Source of the DNA: Sporolactobacillus vineae DSM 21990 = SL153
GTDB lineage: Bacteria; Bacillota; Bacilli; Bacillales; Sporolactobacillaceae
Direction of reading: 5' to 3'
NCBI RefSeq assembly: GCF_000377985.1
Contig: NZ_KB899048.1
Span: 1 to 64,000 of the forward strand
DNA: 64,000 nt
Made by a program: the position numbers and the translations under genes. Shown here in pieces: positions 1-7,580 of this stretch. Every line of letters begins with the position of its first letter. The stretch's first letter is position 1. Under the pieces are notes generated by a model. The model was not told the DNA's origin and made no database searches. It saw only the letters and a program-made list of their open reading frames with translations.

Positions 1-290
1 TCTCCAAAAAGGGGATATTCAACGGCTCCGGGAAAAATGGCTGTCGGATTTCTTTGTCAGCTTGCCGCTTCATTCCTCACGTATCGCAATACGCTCCGGT
101 ACTCGCGCCTTCGCTTCCTCGAACTCCTCGGCCCTTTTTGTCCTTGCCCTTGAACGATCCCTGCGAAAGCCTCAGCTTCCGTTTCTTACATTTTCGTTCA
201 TTCGATCCTCAGCAAAATTGAATTGACTAAAAGGGGTTTACCCTTCCAATCACGCTTGGCTTTTATTTAGTTTTCAAGGAACGATTCCTG
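1..290 (-). other. Probable 5' leader of an rRNA operon leaving the window on the left
   Basis: Read on the minus strand, this stretch lies directly downstream of three consensus promoters. It begins with an element around 261-284 (CCTTGAAAAC followed by TAAATAAAAG) that resembles the boxA-type antitermination sequence found ahead of 16S and 23S genes in Bacillales. No protein frame is convincing here. The 16S gene would lie beyond base 1 and is not seen. The tandem promoters make an rrn leader more likely than a 16S-23S spacer. Confidence 0.65.
200..213. repeat. 14-nt direct repeat, copy 1 (partner at 482-495)
   Basis: The sequence ATTCGATCCTCAGC occurs here and again, in the same orientation, at 482-495. 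The two copies flank the three promoters and the start of the leader. Confidence 0.6.
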
Positions 291-318
291 AGCAATCATC
301 ATAAAAGACAACTTTTAT

Positions 319-347
319 ATACTATCAAAAACTGATAGACATGTCAA
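319..347 (-). promoter_or_regulatory. rrn promoter P1 (nearest the leader)
   Basis: On the minus strand the -35 box TTGACA (342-347) and the -10 box TAGTAT (319-324) are separated by exactly 17 bp. This is the downstream-most of three promoters facing left. Confidence 0.8.
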
Positions 348-373
348 ATCCCTTATGGTGATAACTTGTCTTT

Positions 374-402
374 ATTATATCGATGCCGTCGTTATCTGTC
401 AA
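374..402 (-). promoter_or_regulatory. rrn promoter P2, perfect sigma-A consensus
   Basis: The -35 box TTGACA (397-402) and the -10 box TATAAT (374-379) lie on the minus strand with a 17-bp spacer. Both hexamers match consensus completely, typical of rRNA operons. Confidence 0.85.
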
Positions 403-436
403 TAACTGAATGTGTTTCCCCGACAGCGACTTAAAT

Positions 437-465
437 AATATAACAAGAAGCAAAAATATTGTCAA
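437..465 (-). promoter_or_regulatory. rrn promoter P3 (distal)
   Basis: The -35 box TTGACA (460-465) and the -10 box TATATT (437-442) lie on the minus strand with a 17-bp spacer in A+T-rich DNA. It is the farthest of the three tandem promoters. Confidence 0.8.
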
Positions 466-481
466 CCCCATTTTAAAATAA

Positions 482-495
482 ATTCGATCCTCAGC
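482..495. repeat. 14-nt direct repeat, copy 2
   Basis: Second copy of ATTCGATCCTCAGC, just upstream of promoter P3. The remaining DNA up to about 660 contains no gene I can support. Confidence 0.6.
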
Positions 496-560
496 CAAAT
501 GACTGCAATCCATAATCCGATGATCTCAAGAAGGCTGCTCTGTTGAAACCTGACCGTTGT

Positions 561-600
561 TTTCCGCTGCAGGTGCCTGCATCCCTTGGGCGAACCGCCC
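561..600. repeat. Dispersed intergenic repeat fragment, copy C
   Basis: It shares a 15-of-16 match (TTTCCGC, one mismatch, then GCAGGTGC) and a following GGGCGA core with the fragment at 44921-44952. A shorter relative is at 39156-39186. All three are intergenic, and this copy is the most diverged. Confidence 0.4.
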
Positions 601-670
601 TCGCCCGCTGTGCACCGATCCCGCGGGCGTCCTGCGCCTTCCGATCCAGACGATTGAGTGAAAAACAATA

Positions 671-703
671 TAAAAAAAGGCAATGAGAGATTTCCTCATT
701 GCC
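671..703 (-). terminator. Rho-independent terminator of ptsH
   Basis: On the minus strand a 9-bp stem (GGCAATGAG at 679-687 paired with 695-703) is followed by a run of seven T. It lies 29 bp past the ptsH stop codon, so ptsH is not cotranscribed with the rRNA operon. Confidence 0.85.
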
Positions 704-731
704 CGTTTCCGAAAAAGCAGATCGTTTTTGA

Positions 732-1001
732 TTATTTTTCCTTGCCGATACCCTGTGCAACAATAACCTTTCCGATTGCAGCAGAAGCTTCATCCGCATC
801 CGAACCATCGGCAATAACTTTAAACTCTGCACCCTGCATAATGCCGAGAGCCATAACACCCATGATGCTCTTCAGATTTGCTTTCTTGCCGTTGTATTCA
901 ATGTTGATATTTGATTCAAACTTGCTTGCTTCACTAACAAGCACCGTTGCAGGACGTGCATGAATTCCCGTTTCATCAGTGACAACATAATTTTTTTCCA
1001 T
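732..1001 (-). CDS. ptsH: HPr phosphocarrier protein of the PTS
   Basis: This 89-aa protein is the full length of HPr. The active-site motif GIHARPAT carries the phosphorylatable histidine at residue 14, and the regulatory serine sits in NLKSIMGVM at residue 45, the site used by HPr kinase. The start at 1001 gives the normal HPr N-terminus and follows a GGAG sequence; an upstream in-frame start would add 17 unrelated residues. HPr passes phosphate from enzyme I to sugar-specific EII proteins and, as HPr-Ser-P, serves catabolite repression. Enzyme I (ptsI) usually follows ptsH in Firmicutes, but here a terminator comes next, so this is a solitary ptsH. The histidine excludes the Crh paralogue. 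Confidence 0.95.
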   Translation of the reverse strand: MEKNYVVTDETGIHARPATVLVSEASKFESNINIEYNGKKANLKSIMGVMALGIMQGAEFKVIADGSDADEASAAIGKVIVAQGIGKEK

Positions 1002-1211
1002 CTGATAACTCGCTCCATTCATTTTCTTGAATTGGTATTGGTCAAAATTCAATTATAAAAGGATTCAGATAACCGTTTTCATCCCTTTATCGACAGAATT
1101 CTGCAAAACCACAATTTTTATTTTATCATTCCTTTTCGCTCATGTCATGGAAAAAGGTGAAGAAAATTAGAACGCTGTCATTTTTCACAAAAAATATTTT
1201 CAAATTGTCTG

Positions 1212-2078
1212 CTAACGTTTGGTCATTCCCAGGAAAATGCCGCCGACCGTAATCAGTAAACATCCGATCAGGATAAGAACAAACTGTTTTCTTGTTTTCT
1301 TTTCGTGAAGCAGGAAGATGCCACCTAATGTAGACAGTACGGTGCCGATCTGGGACATCGAAAAACTGGTAGCCACGCCTTCGAGTTTTGTGGCAATCAG
1401 CAGGGCAATATTGCCGCCTCCCCACATCAAGCCTGAAGTAATATTCCTAAACGTGTATTTGCTCGCAATTTCCTTAATAGTCCTGGCTGAAAAAACGAGT
1501 GAACCGACGATCATTCCTACAGACTGAGAGAGAATGATCGACCAGCCGTTCAGATTGAAATAGCGAATAATCAGCAAATATGCCAGATAACCCAGTGTAG
1601 AAAGAAACACGTAGCCGATCCCCCGGAAAAGATGCCCATTTTGCTGACGGTTACTTCTTGCTTTCCCTTCATAAGACGTGAAAAGCACACCTGTAATAAT
1701 GAGCAGCAATGCCAGGAAACCGATCGTCAGCTTGAAAGACGTATCCCATTCTTTGAAAATTATAACGCCGAATAAGGCGGCTCCCGCCAGCTGTGTTCCA
1801 GTTGAGAAGGGCATCGTTTTAGAAACGCCGATCGTTTGCATGGATGCAAATTGATAAAACTGACCGATTGTCCAGAATAAACCTGAAATAAATCCGATCA
1901 TCATCACCTTCGGATCAAAGTCAGGTGGGTAAATAAAAGAGACAAACAGTGAAAACAGTAAAGCGCCGATCGTCATCCCGAAGACCTGATGGGCAGGCTT
2001 ACCGCCATTTTTCATGCACACAAGCGGCAACGTGCCCCATAATAGTGCCGGGATCAGTGCAATTAACAAACCATTCAA
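1212..2078 (-). CDS. glcU: GlcU/RhaT-type sugar:proton symporter
   Basis: This 288-aa integral membrane protein is the usual length of the glucose/ribose porter (GRP) family. About ten hydrophobic segments run through it, starting with LIALIPALLWGTLPL, and GVSKTMPFSTGTQL is typical of GlcU proteins. I place the start at a TTG (2076-2078) because GGAGGG lies about 8 bases upstream; starting at 2138 would add a polar extension unlike the family. It probably imports glucose by proton symport, independent of the PTS. Substrate assignment is from family resemblance only. It lies alone between ptsH and spo0A. Confidence 0.8.
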   Translation of the reverse strand: MNGLLIALIPALLWGTLPLVCMKNGGKPAHQVFGMTIGALLFSLFVSFIYPPDFDPKVMMIGFISGLFWTIGQFYQFASMQTIGVSKTMPFSTGTQLAGAALFGVIIFKEWDTSFKLTIGFLALLLIITGVLFTSYEGKARSNRQQNGHLFRGIGYVFLSTLGYLAYLLIIRYFNLNGWSIILSQSVGMIVGSLVFSARTIKEIASKYTFRNITSGLMWGGGNIALLIATKLEGVATSFSMSQIGTVLSTLGGIFLLHEKKTRKQFVLILIGCLLITVGGIFLGMTKR

Positions 2079-2276
2079 GTCGTACACCCTCCGGAAGAAG
2101 TCCATGGTGTGCCTCTGGCTGAGGCTCTCCGATGTCATTCAGCTTATGTATGTCGTGCCGGAGTAAAAATCCGGCACTTTACTAAAAATACCATAAAAAC
2201 CATTTCTGAAAAAGTTAAGGAGAATTCTGAATTTCATCGGAACTGAAATCGCCTTTTGACGGCAAATTAAAAATCA

Positions 2277-2324
2277 AAGCACCTTCTCACTCACCTGACT
2301 TAAAAAGGTGGCGAAAAGGTGCTT
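2277..2324 (-). terminator. Terminator downstream of spo0A
   Basis: The outer stem AAGCACCTT pairs perfectly with AAGGTGCTT and encloses a second short CACC/GGTG helix. It is followed on the minus strand by TGATTTTTAATTT. A smaller hairpin at about 2155-2177 (GTGCCGGA/TCCGGCAC) sits closer to the sugar porter. Nothing else is seen in the 2139-2482 gap. Confidence 0.65.
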
Positions 2325-2482
2325 GAGAAATGCAGAATGATATTGAGATGTTGCTTTTCCCCCAGCTGCATTGATGAATACTTCCCCTGCTATTTTTAAT
2401 TGATCTACTTAGTTTTACGGATCGTTCCGGTTGCTATTGCCGGCACTGTTTCCAAAGGGTATAAGCACGAAGTTTACCTTGC

Positions 2483-3289
2483 TCAGATCTTCATCATTTC
2501 TTCTGCACGATTTTCGATTCTTAATTTATCAGCGACCATGGCAATGAATTCACTGTTCGTTGGTTTTGCCTTTGACATTGAGATGGTGTAGCCGAACAGC
2601 GATGAAATAGACTCGACATTTCCGCGGCTCCAGGCAACTTCAATGGCATGACGAATGGCTCTTTCAACCCGGCTCGGCGTTGTTTTATATTTTTTGGCAA
2701 TATCCGGATAAAGGACCTTAGTGATTGAACCGAGCAGCTCGATATCATGGTAAACCATCGATATTGCTTCCCGCAGATACATATAGCCTTTAATGTGGGC
2801 AGGCACACCGATCTCGTGGATGATTTCCGTGATACTGGCATTCAGATCATGATTGCTTTTCACCGCCTGATGATGGGGCTTACTTCCGGATACAACGGCA
2901 CTTTCCGTTTCTTTTCTTCCTGCTACATGCCGGATCTGATTCGCCAGATTCTCCATATCAAATGGTTTCAGGATAAAATAGGAGGCGCCGAGCTCAACGG
3001 CCTTTTTCGTCACGTCTTCCTGTCCGAACGCCGTCAGCATGATAATCTTCGGGCGGTTCGGCAGATTTTTTTCCCGAATCTGCCGCAGAACGCCGAGTCC
3101 GTCAAGATGCGGCATAATGATATCAAGTAACAGAACATCCGGTTCCACCTTACCCAGCATCTCCAGACATTCTTTTCCGTTTCTCGCCGTACCGATTACG
3201 TCCATGTCTTCTTGTGTCCGCAGATATTCCGAGATCAATGTAATCATTTCCTGGTTATCATCTGTCAGGCATACTTTAATTTTCTGCAC
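2483..3289 (-). CDS. spo0A: Sporulation master regulator Spo0A
   Basis: This 268-aa response regulator has full Spo0A length. The receiver domain (residues 3-120) has the acidic pair D10/D11, the phosphoacceptor D56 in LLLDIIMP, the conserved T in MLTAF and K in ILKPFD. The C-terminal DNA-binding domain (about 150-268) contains the near-invariant recognition region [20 protein letters not shown]. Phosphorylated by the phosphorelay, it binds 0A boxes and triggers sporulation. The start is GTG (3287-3289) behind GGGGG. Its usual neighbour spoIVB lies upstream on the same strand, and two 0A-box matches precede the gene, suggesting autoregulation. Confidence 0.98.
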   Translation of the reverse strand: MQKIKVCLTDDNQEMITLISEYLRTQEDMDVIGTARNGKECLEMLGKVEPDVLLLDIIMPHLDGLGVLRQIREKNLPNRPKIIMLTAFGQEDVTKKAVELGASYFILKPFDMENLANQIRHVAGRKETESAVVSGSKPHHQAVKSNHDLNASITEIIHEIGVPAHIKGYMYLREAISMVYHDIELLGSITKVLYPDIAKKYKTTPSRVERAIRHAIEVAWSRGNVESISSLFGYTISMSKAKPTNSEFIAMVADKLRIENRAEEMMKI

Positions 3290-3328
3290 AAGAAAATCCC
3301 CCTCATCAAATTTACTACATGTAAGTTT

Positions 3329-3335
3329 TTCGACA
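3329..3335 (-). promoter_or_regulatory. 0A box upstream of spo0A
   Basis: TGTCGAA on the minus strand is an exact match to the Spo0A core binding site, 40 bp before the spo0A start. A single 7-mer is weak evidence, but a second copy lies 74 bp away. Confidence 0.5.
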
Positions 3336-3402
3336 ATGAGAGGAACAATCCTTTTTATTCAATTTGAAAATTATTGATCTTTTTCCTGCTGATTCATCTT
3401 AT

Positions 3403-3409
3403 TTCGACA
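3403..3409 (-). promoter_or_regulatory. Second 0A box upstream of spo0A
   Basis: Exact TGTCGAA on the minus strand in the spoIVB-spo0A gap. B. subtilis spo0A also has several 0A boxes in its promoter, so autoregulation is a reasonable inference. Confidence 0.5.
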
Positions 3410-3483
3410 ACATAAGACAGAAATGAGCAAAATGCGCTGGCTTTCGCAGCCGATTGCCGGACATTTGTTGAATTTCTTTTATG

Positions 3484-4740
3484 TCAGCTTGCCCGTTCTT
3501 CAGATTTCCGGGTTTCTTCCAGCCCGCTCTCTCGCAGCATCCATTCGATGTGGACCCCATAGCCGCATGTGGGGTCATTGACGAATACATGTGTCACCGC
3601 TCCGACAATCATTCCATTTTGAATGATCGGGCTTCCGCTCATCCCCTGGATGATGCCTCCGGTTACTTTCAAAAGGCGCGGATCAGTAATTTTTATGACC
3701 AGTCCTTTAGTTCCCGGTTTTTTTTGTGTTTCAGCATTCAGGATCCGGATATTAAAGGCCTGTACACGATTGCCGCTGAGCACAGTCAGAATCTTTGCCG
3801 GACCCTCGCGAACCTGTGACGGATGGGCTACCGGGAGTGCCTCCTGCAGGTTCAGTGCATTTCGCTGCATCGGCTGCTCAAAATGGCCGAAAATTCCGAA
3901 AGGTGTATTTTCTTCAACTGTGCCGATCGTTCTGGCATGATCGGAAAAAAGCGCGATTTTCTCACCTGGTTTGCCTTGTACGCCTTTTTCGATCGCCATG
4001 ACGGAGGCTTTAAGAATATTGCCGTTCCGGATCAGAATCGGCTGCCCGGTGTCGTGATCGGAAATCACATGGCCGAGCGCACCGTAGCCTGATGTCACCG
4101 GATCATAGTAGGTCAGTGTGCCGATACCTGATGCCGAATCCCGGATATTCAGGCCTAATTGATTCTGTCCGTTGTTTTGGACCGGAACGAGATTCTTTCT
4201 GATCAGTGAATTTCTTCTTAATACGTCTATTTTCAGTGGCCTGGATGATGAAGCAGCCGGTATGATTCGCTGTATATCCGCCACATTTCGGATGACTGTT
4301 CCGTTAATTTTCGTAATAACGTCACCGATTCGTATATCGGCAATTTCTCCAGGTGACAGCGGCGGCTTCCCGGAAGCCGCCGGGACCAGATGATAGCCGA
4401 CCACAAGTACGCCGTGCGTTGCGACGCGAATGCCGATGGACTGACCGCCCGGAATCAGTCTTCTCTGATCCTGACTCTGAACCGCCAGTGCGGATCGGTC
4501 TGCCGACAGAGTCTCCAGGCTTCCTGATGCCTTCTTCTGGATTAATCCGGCCCTCAGCTGACGGAAATTATGTCCTGCAGATGCCAGCACTGCTTCATGC
4601 CCCTGATCGTCATATTGTGACCCGGGACCGGACTTAATATGACCGATAACTTGCTCCGGCCCGGTAAGACTTAACACAATCACAGCGACTGCCAGTATCA
4701 GTCCCGACAGCCAGCCGATCTTTCTTTTTCTCCTTCCCAT
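3484..4740 (-). CDS. spoIVB: SpoIVB signalling serine peptidase
   Basis: This 418-aa protein is close to the B. subtilis length. After a basic N-terminus comes one hydrophobic signal/anchor (about residues 7-28), then a PDZ domain (about 115-190, with the IRIGDVITKINGT ligand-loop region) and an S55-type peptidase domain. The catalytic serine is in GMSGSPIIQNG near the C-terminus. It is made in the forespore and secreted to the intermembrane space, where it signals through SpoIVFA/BofA to release pro-sigma-K processing. The start at 4740 has AGGAGAG at good distance and is followed by the signal segment. Earlier in-frame starts lack these features. It is in its canonical place between recN and spo0A. 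Confidence 0.95.
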   Translation of the reverse strand: MGRRKRKIGWLSGLILAVAVIVLSLTGPEQVIGHIKSGPGSQYDDQGHEAVLASAGHNFRQLRAGLIQKKASGSLETLSADRSALAVQSQDQRRLIPGGQSIGIRVATHGVLVVGYHLVPAASGKPPLSPGEIADIRIGDVITKINGTVIRNVADIQRIIPAASSSRPLKIDVLRRNSLIRKNLVPVQNNGQNQLGLNIRDSASGIGTLTYYDPVTSGYGALGHVISDHDTGQPILIRNGNILKASVMAIEKGVQGKPGEKIALFSDHARTIGTVEENTPFGIFGHFEQPMQRNALNLQEALPVAHPSQVREGPAKILTVLSGNRVQAFNIRILNAETQKKPGTKGLVIKITDPRLLKVTGGIIQGMSGSPIIQNGMIVGAVTHVFVNDPTCGYGVHIEWMLRESGLEETRKSEERAS

Positions 4741-4920
4741 AATGCACTCTCCTCGCTCCAGTCCTGCATCCATCTTTGCCGTGCATTTATTAAAGTTGCC
4801 GGGGCAAGGTAGAATTATGAGCCGCATGATAAATCGATTGCTGCCATTCAAGGGGAGTGATACCAATTCTGGAGCCAAAGCTTTGGCGACTGAAACCGGG
4901 CGATGATCCCTTATTTTCCG

Positions 4921-6618
4921 TTATTTCACTTTTTCCGCCATCACACGGAGTTCGTGCGCATGACGGCGCGTCAGTTCCGTCATCTGTGTTCCTGAAATCA
5001 TTCGGCCGATCTCATTAATCTTATCCTCTTCATTCAGCTTTTTCACCGATGTCAGGGTCCTGTGTTCCGGCGTCACCCGCTTTGAGATATAAAAATGATG
5101 GTCGGCAATCGCTGCGACTTGCGGAAGATGGGTGATGCAGAATACCTGGCTCGACTTCGACAGACTGAATATTTTCTCCGCCATGGCCTGGGCAACACGA
5201 CCGCTGACGCCGGTGTCCACCTCATCAAAAATGATCGACGAGACGCCCATAACGCGGCGAAAGTTTGATTTCAGCGCAAGCATAATCCGGGACAATTCGC
5301 CGCCGGATGCAATCTTCGCCAGCGGCCGCATCGGTTCACCGGGATTGGTCGTAATAAAAAATTCTGCCTCATCAATGCCATCCGGATGATAATTTTCAAA
5401 AGTGCTGAGATTTTCATTTCGGTTCAGCCTTGCTTCAAAGCGGGCATGATTCATGTATAAATCCTTCAGTTCACTGCTGACCGATTTGTTGAGCTGGACC
5501 ACTGTTTTCTGGCGGATTTGGGAAACAGACAGGGCCGCTTGTTTCAGTTTCACCAGATGCTCCTGAAATGCAGCATAGAGCTCGTCCATTTTCTGGTCGC
5601 GATGTGTCAAGTCATCATATTCCCTGCCGATTTTATCGAGATAACTGAGGATCTCGGTGATACTTGCCCCGTATTTTCGTTTCAATAGAGAAATACGATC
5701 CAGACGTGTCTCAATTTCGTCAAGCCGTTCCGGATGGTACGCCATCTGTTCCAGATAATCGCGCAGCGAAGCTGCCTGATCTTCAAGGGTGTAACGGCAA
5801 TTGGCCACCGATTCGGAAAATGTGCCGATCTCCTTACCCATATCCTGAACGGAGTCCAGACTTGTCGACGCTTTCCGGATCCAGTCCAGGCCCATATTCT
5901 CACCGTCGAGTGCTTCGTAGGCTGTCTTCAGTGCCTGAAATACCTTTTGGAAATGCGTCAGCCGGTTTTTTTCGTCTTCAAGTGTCTCATCTTCGCCTTC
6001 CTGAAGATGTGCTTCGCTGATCTCGCGGATCTGATACTTCAGCAAATCAATTCGCTGGGCCGCAAGCTTTTCACTCTTATTGAATTTAGCCAGCTGCGCA
6101 GCTATTTCTGCTGTCTTCTGATACTGCCGGCGATACGTCTCTTTAAGCACAGCCAGTTTATCGCCGCCGAACAGATCGATCAGCGGCAGATGCTGATCCG
6201 GGTCGAGAAGCAGCTGGTGCTCATGCTGGCCGTGAATATCGATCAATTTTCGGCCAATCTTCTGAAGAACAGCCAGCGTGACGAGTTTTCCATTCACTCG
6301 GCAGACACTTTTGCCTTTTGCTGAGATTTCGCGGCTGATAATCACTGTCTGATCGTCATGATCAATGCCCTGATCGTCCATGACCTGAAAAGCTTTAGAA
6401 TTTCCGTCAATATCAAACTGACCCTCGATTTCTGCTTTCTCAGTCCCGTGACGGACATATTCCGTCGACGCACGTCCCCCGGCAAGCAGACCGATGGCAT
6501 CGATAATTATGGATTTACCGGCACCTGTCTCACCGGTGAAGACGGACATTCCCTTTTCGAACGAAAGGTTCAGCCGATCAATAAGCGCAAAATTCTTGAT
6601 CTGCAATTCTGCGAGCAC
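4921..6618 (-). CDS. recN: DNA repair ATPase RecN
   Basis: This 565-aa SMC-like protein has Walker A GETGAGKS at about residues 29-36, a long central coiled coil, the ABC signature GGELSRIMLALK and Walker B IIFDEVDTGVSG near the C-terminus. RecN gathers broken DNA ends during double-strand-break repair. The start is GTG (6616-6618), because AGGAGGTG lies six bases upstream and LAELQIKNF matches the family N-terminus. In B. subtilis the arginine repressor gene ahrC lies just upstream; here that place holds only a terminator and a promoter. A LexA-like box lies between the promoter and the gene, consistent with SOS control. Confidence 0.96.
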   Translation of the reverse strand: MLAELQIKNFALIDRLNLSFEKGMSVFTGETGAGKSIIIDAIGLLAGGRASTEYVRHGTEKAEIEGQFDIDGNSKAFQVMDDQGIDHDDQTVIISREISAKGKSVCRVNGKLVTLAVLQKIGRKLIDIHGQHEHQLLLDPDQHLPLIDLFGGDKLAVLKETYRRQYQKTAEIAAQLAKFNKSEKLAAQRIDLLKYQIREISEAHLQEGEDETLEDEKNRLTHFQKVFQALKTAYEALDGENMGLDWIRKASTSLDSVQDMGKEIGTFSESVANCRYTLEDQAASLRDYLEQMAYHPERLDEIETRLDRISLLKRKYGASITEILSYLDKIGREYDDLTHRDQKMDELYAAFQEHLVKLKQAALSVSQIRQKTVVQLNKSVSSELKDLYMNHARFEARLNRNENLSTFENYHPDGIDEAEFFITTNPGEPMRPLAKIASGGELSRIMLALKSNFRRVMGVSSIIFDEVDTGVSGRVAQAMAEKIFSLSKSSQVFCITHLPQVAAIADHHFYISKRVTPEHRTLTSVKKLNEEDKINEIGRMISGTQMTELTRRHAHELRVMAEKVK

Positions 6619-6638
6619 CCGAAGCACCTCCTGAAAAG

Positions 6639-6652
6639 CGAACACAGGTTCT
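6639..6652 (-). promoter_or_regulatory. Probable LexA (SOS) operator of recN
   Basis: CGAACACAGGTTCT has the GAAC-N4-GTTC dyad of the Bacillus LexA/DinR box. It begins seven bases downstream of the recN -10 box, about at the transcription start, where repressor binding would block initiation. Confidence 0.6.
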
Positions 6653-6658
6653 TTACTT

Positions 6659-6687
6659 ATTGTCACCTGTTTTTATCCATTCGTCAA
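6659..6687 (-). promoter_or_regulatory. Sigma-A promoter of recN
   Basis: The -35 box TTGACG (6682-6687) and the -10 box GACAAT (6659-6664) are separated by 17 bp on the minus strand. Confidence 0.65.
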
Positions 6688-6721
6688 TATCTGTGCCCAA
6701 ATAGCGCGGACAAAGAAGATG

Positions 6722-6746
6722 AAAAAAGAGAGCCTGCACGCTCTCT
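6722..6746 (-). terminator. Terminator of the dxs-tlyA unit
   Basis: A perfect 7-bp stem AGAGAGC/GCTCTCT (6727-6746) is followed by six T on the minus strand. It closes transcription after tlyA and separates it from recN. Confidence 0.85.
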
Positions 6747-6761
6747 GAAATGATTTTTTGT

Positions 6762-7580
6762 TCACCTTTTATCCAGTTCCTGATGGGCCCGGGAAACAAT
6801 GTCTTCAGGCCGCTCTTTCAATTTATTCTCTGCACCGGCGCCGTCCGCCTGGAGCCAGGCTAAAAATTCGATATTTCCGTCCCCGCCGGTGATTGGGGAA
6901 TAATCCAGTCCGCACAGACTGAAACCTGTCTTCAGTGCAAACTCGAGTATGTTCTGAAGCACTTCCAGATGGACGTCCGGATCCCGGATAATTCCCTTCT
7001 TGCCGACTTCATCCCGTCCCGCCTCAAACTGCGGCTTGATCAGGACAACGGCCGAACTGCGGGGAACAATGATGTCCATCAGCGGAGGAAGAATTTTTTT
7101 CAGCGATATAAATGATACATCTGTCGTCGCAAAGTCCGGTTGCCCCTGCTGAAAATCATCGGATGTGCAATAACGGAAGTTGGTTTTCTCCATAACGATC
7201 ACTCTGGGGTCGCTCCGCAGTTTCCAGGCAAGCTGATTGTAGCCAACGTCAAGGGCATATACTTTTGCTGCACCGTTCTGAAGCGCGCAGTCTGTAAATC
7301 CACCGGTGGAAGCGCCGATATCAAGCATCAGCCGGTCACGGACATCCACAGGAAATATCTTCAAAGCCTTCTCCAGTTTCAGACCGCCGCGCCCGACATA
7401 AGGCAGTGTCCTTCCCCTGACTTCCAGGCGGACCGTACTGTCCAGCTTGCTTCCCGGTTTATCCACTCGCCGGTTGTCAAGGTACACCATACCGGCCATT
7501 ACCGCCCGCTGCGCTTTTTCACGCGACTCAAACAGGCCGTCCCGGACTAAGAGGACGTCGACGCGCTCTTTATCCTTCAT
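6762..7580 (-). CDS. tlyA: TlyA/YqxC-type rRNA 2'-O-methyltransferase
   Basis: This 272-aa protein has an N-terminal S4 RNA-binding domain (about residues 5-65, [20 protein letters not shown]) and a FtsJ-like Rossmann methyltransferase domain. SAM motif I is [19 protein letters not shown], and [15 protein letters not shown] carries the following catalytic region. In mycobacteria TlyA methylates 16S and 23S rRNA cytidines; the Bacillus YqxC role is less certain. The product could also act as a hemolysin-like protein, an older annotation with little support. Its first codons overlap the dxs stop by 4 bp, so the two are translationally coupled. Confidence 0.93.
   Translation of the reverse strand: MKDKERVDVLLVRDGLFESREKAQRAVMAGMVYLDNRRVDKPGSKLDSTVRLEVRGRTLPYVGRGGLKLEKALKIFPVDVRDRLMLDIGASTGGFTDCALQNGAAKVYALDVGYNQLAWKLRSDPRVIVMEKTNFRYCTSDDFQQGQPDFATTDVSFISLKKILPPLMDIIVPRSSAVVLIKPQFEAGRDEVGKKGIIRDPDVHLEVLQNILEFALKTGFSLCGLDYSPITGGDGNIEFLAWLQADGAGAENKLKERPEDIVSRAHQELDKR

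Noticed and set aside
3362-3420. Sigma-H promoter before spo0A (AGGAAAA and TGAAT)
   Set aside because: The spacing is about five bases too long for the known consensus.
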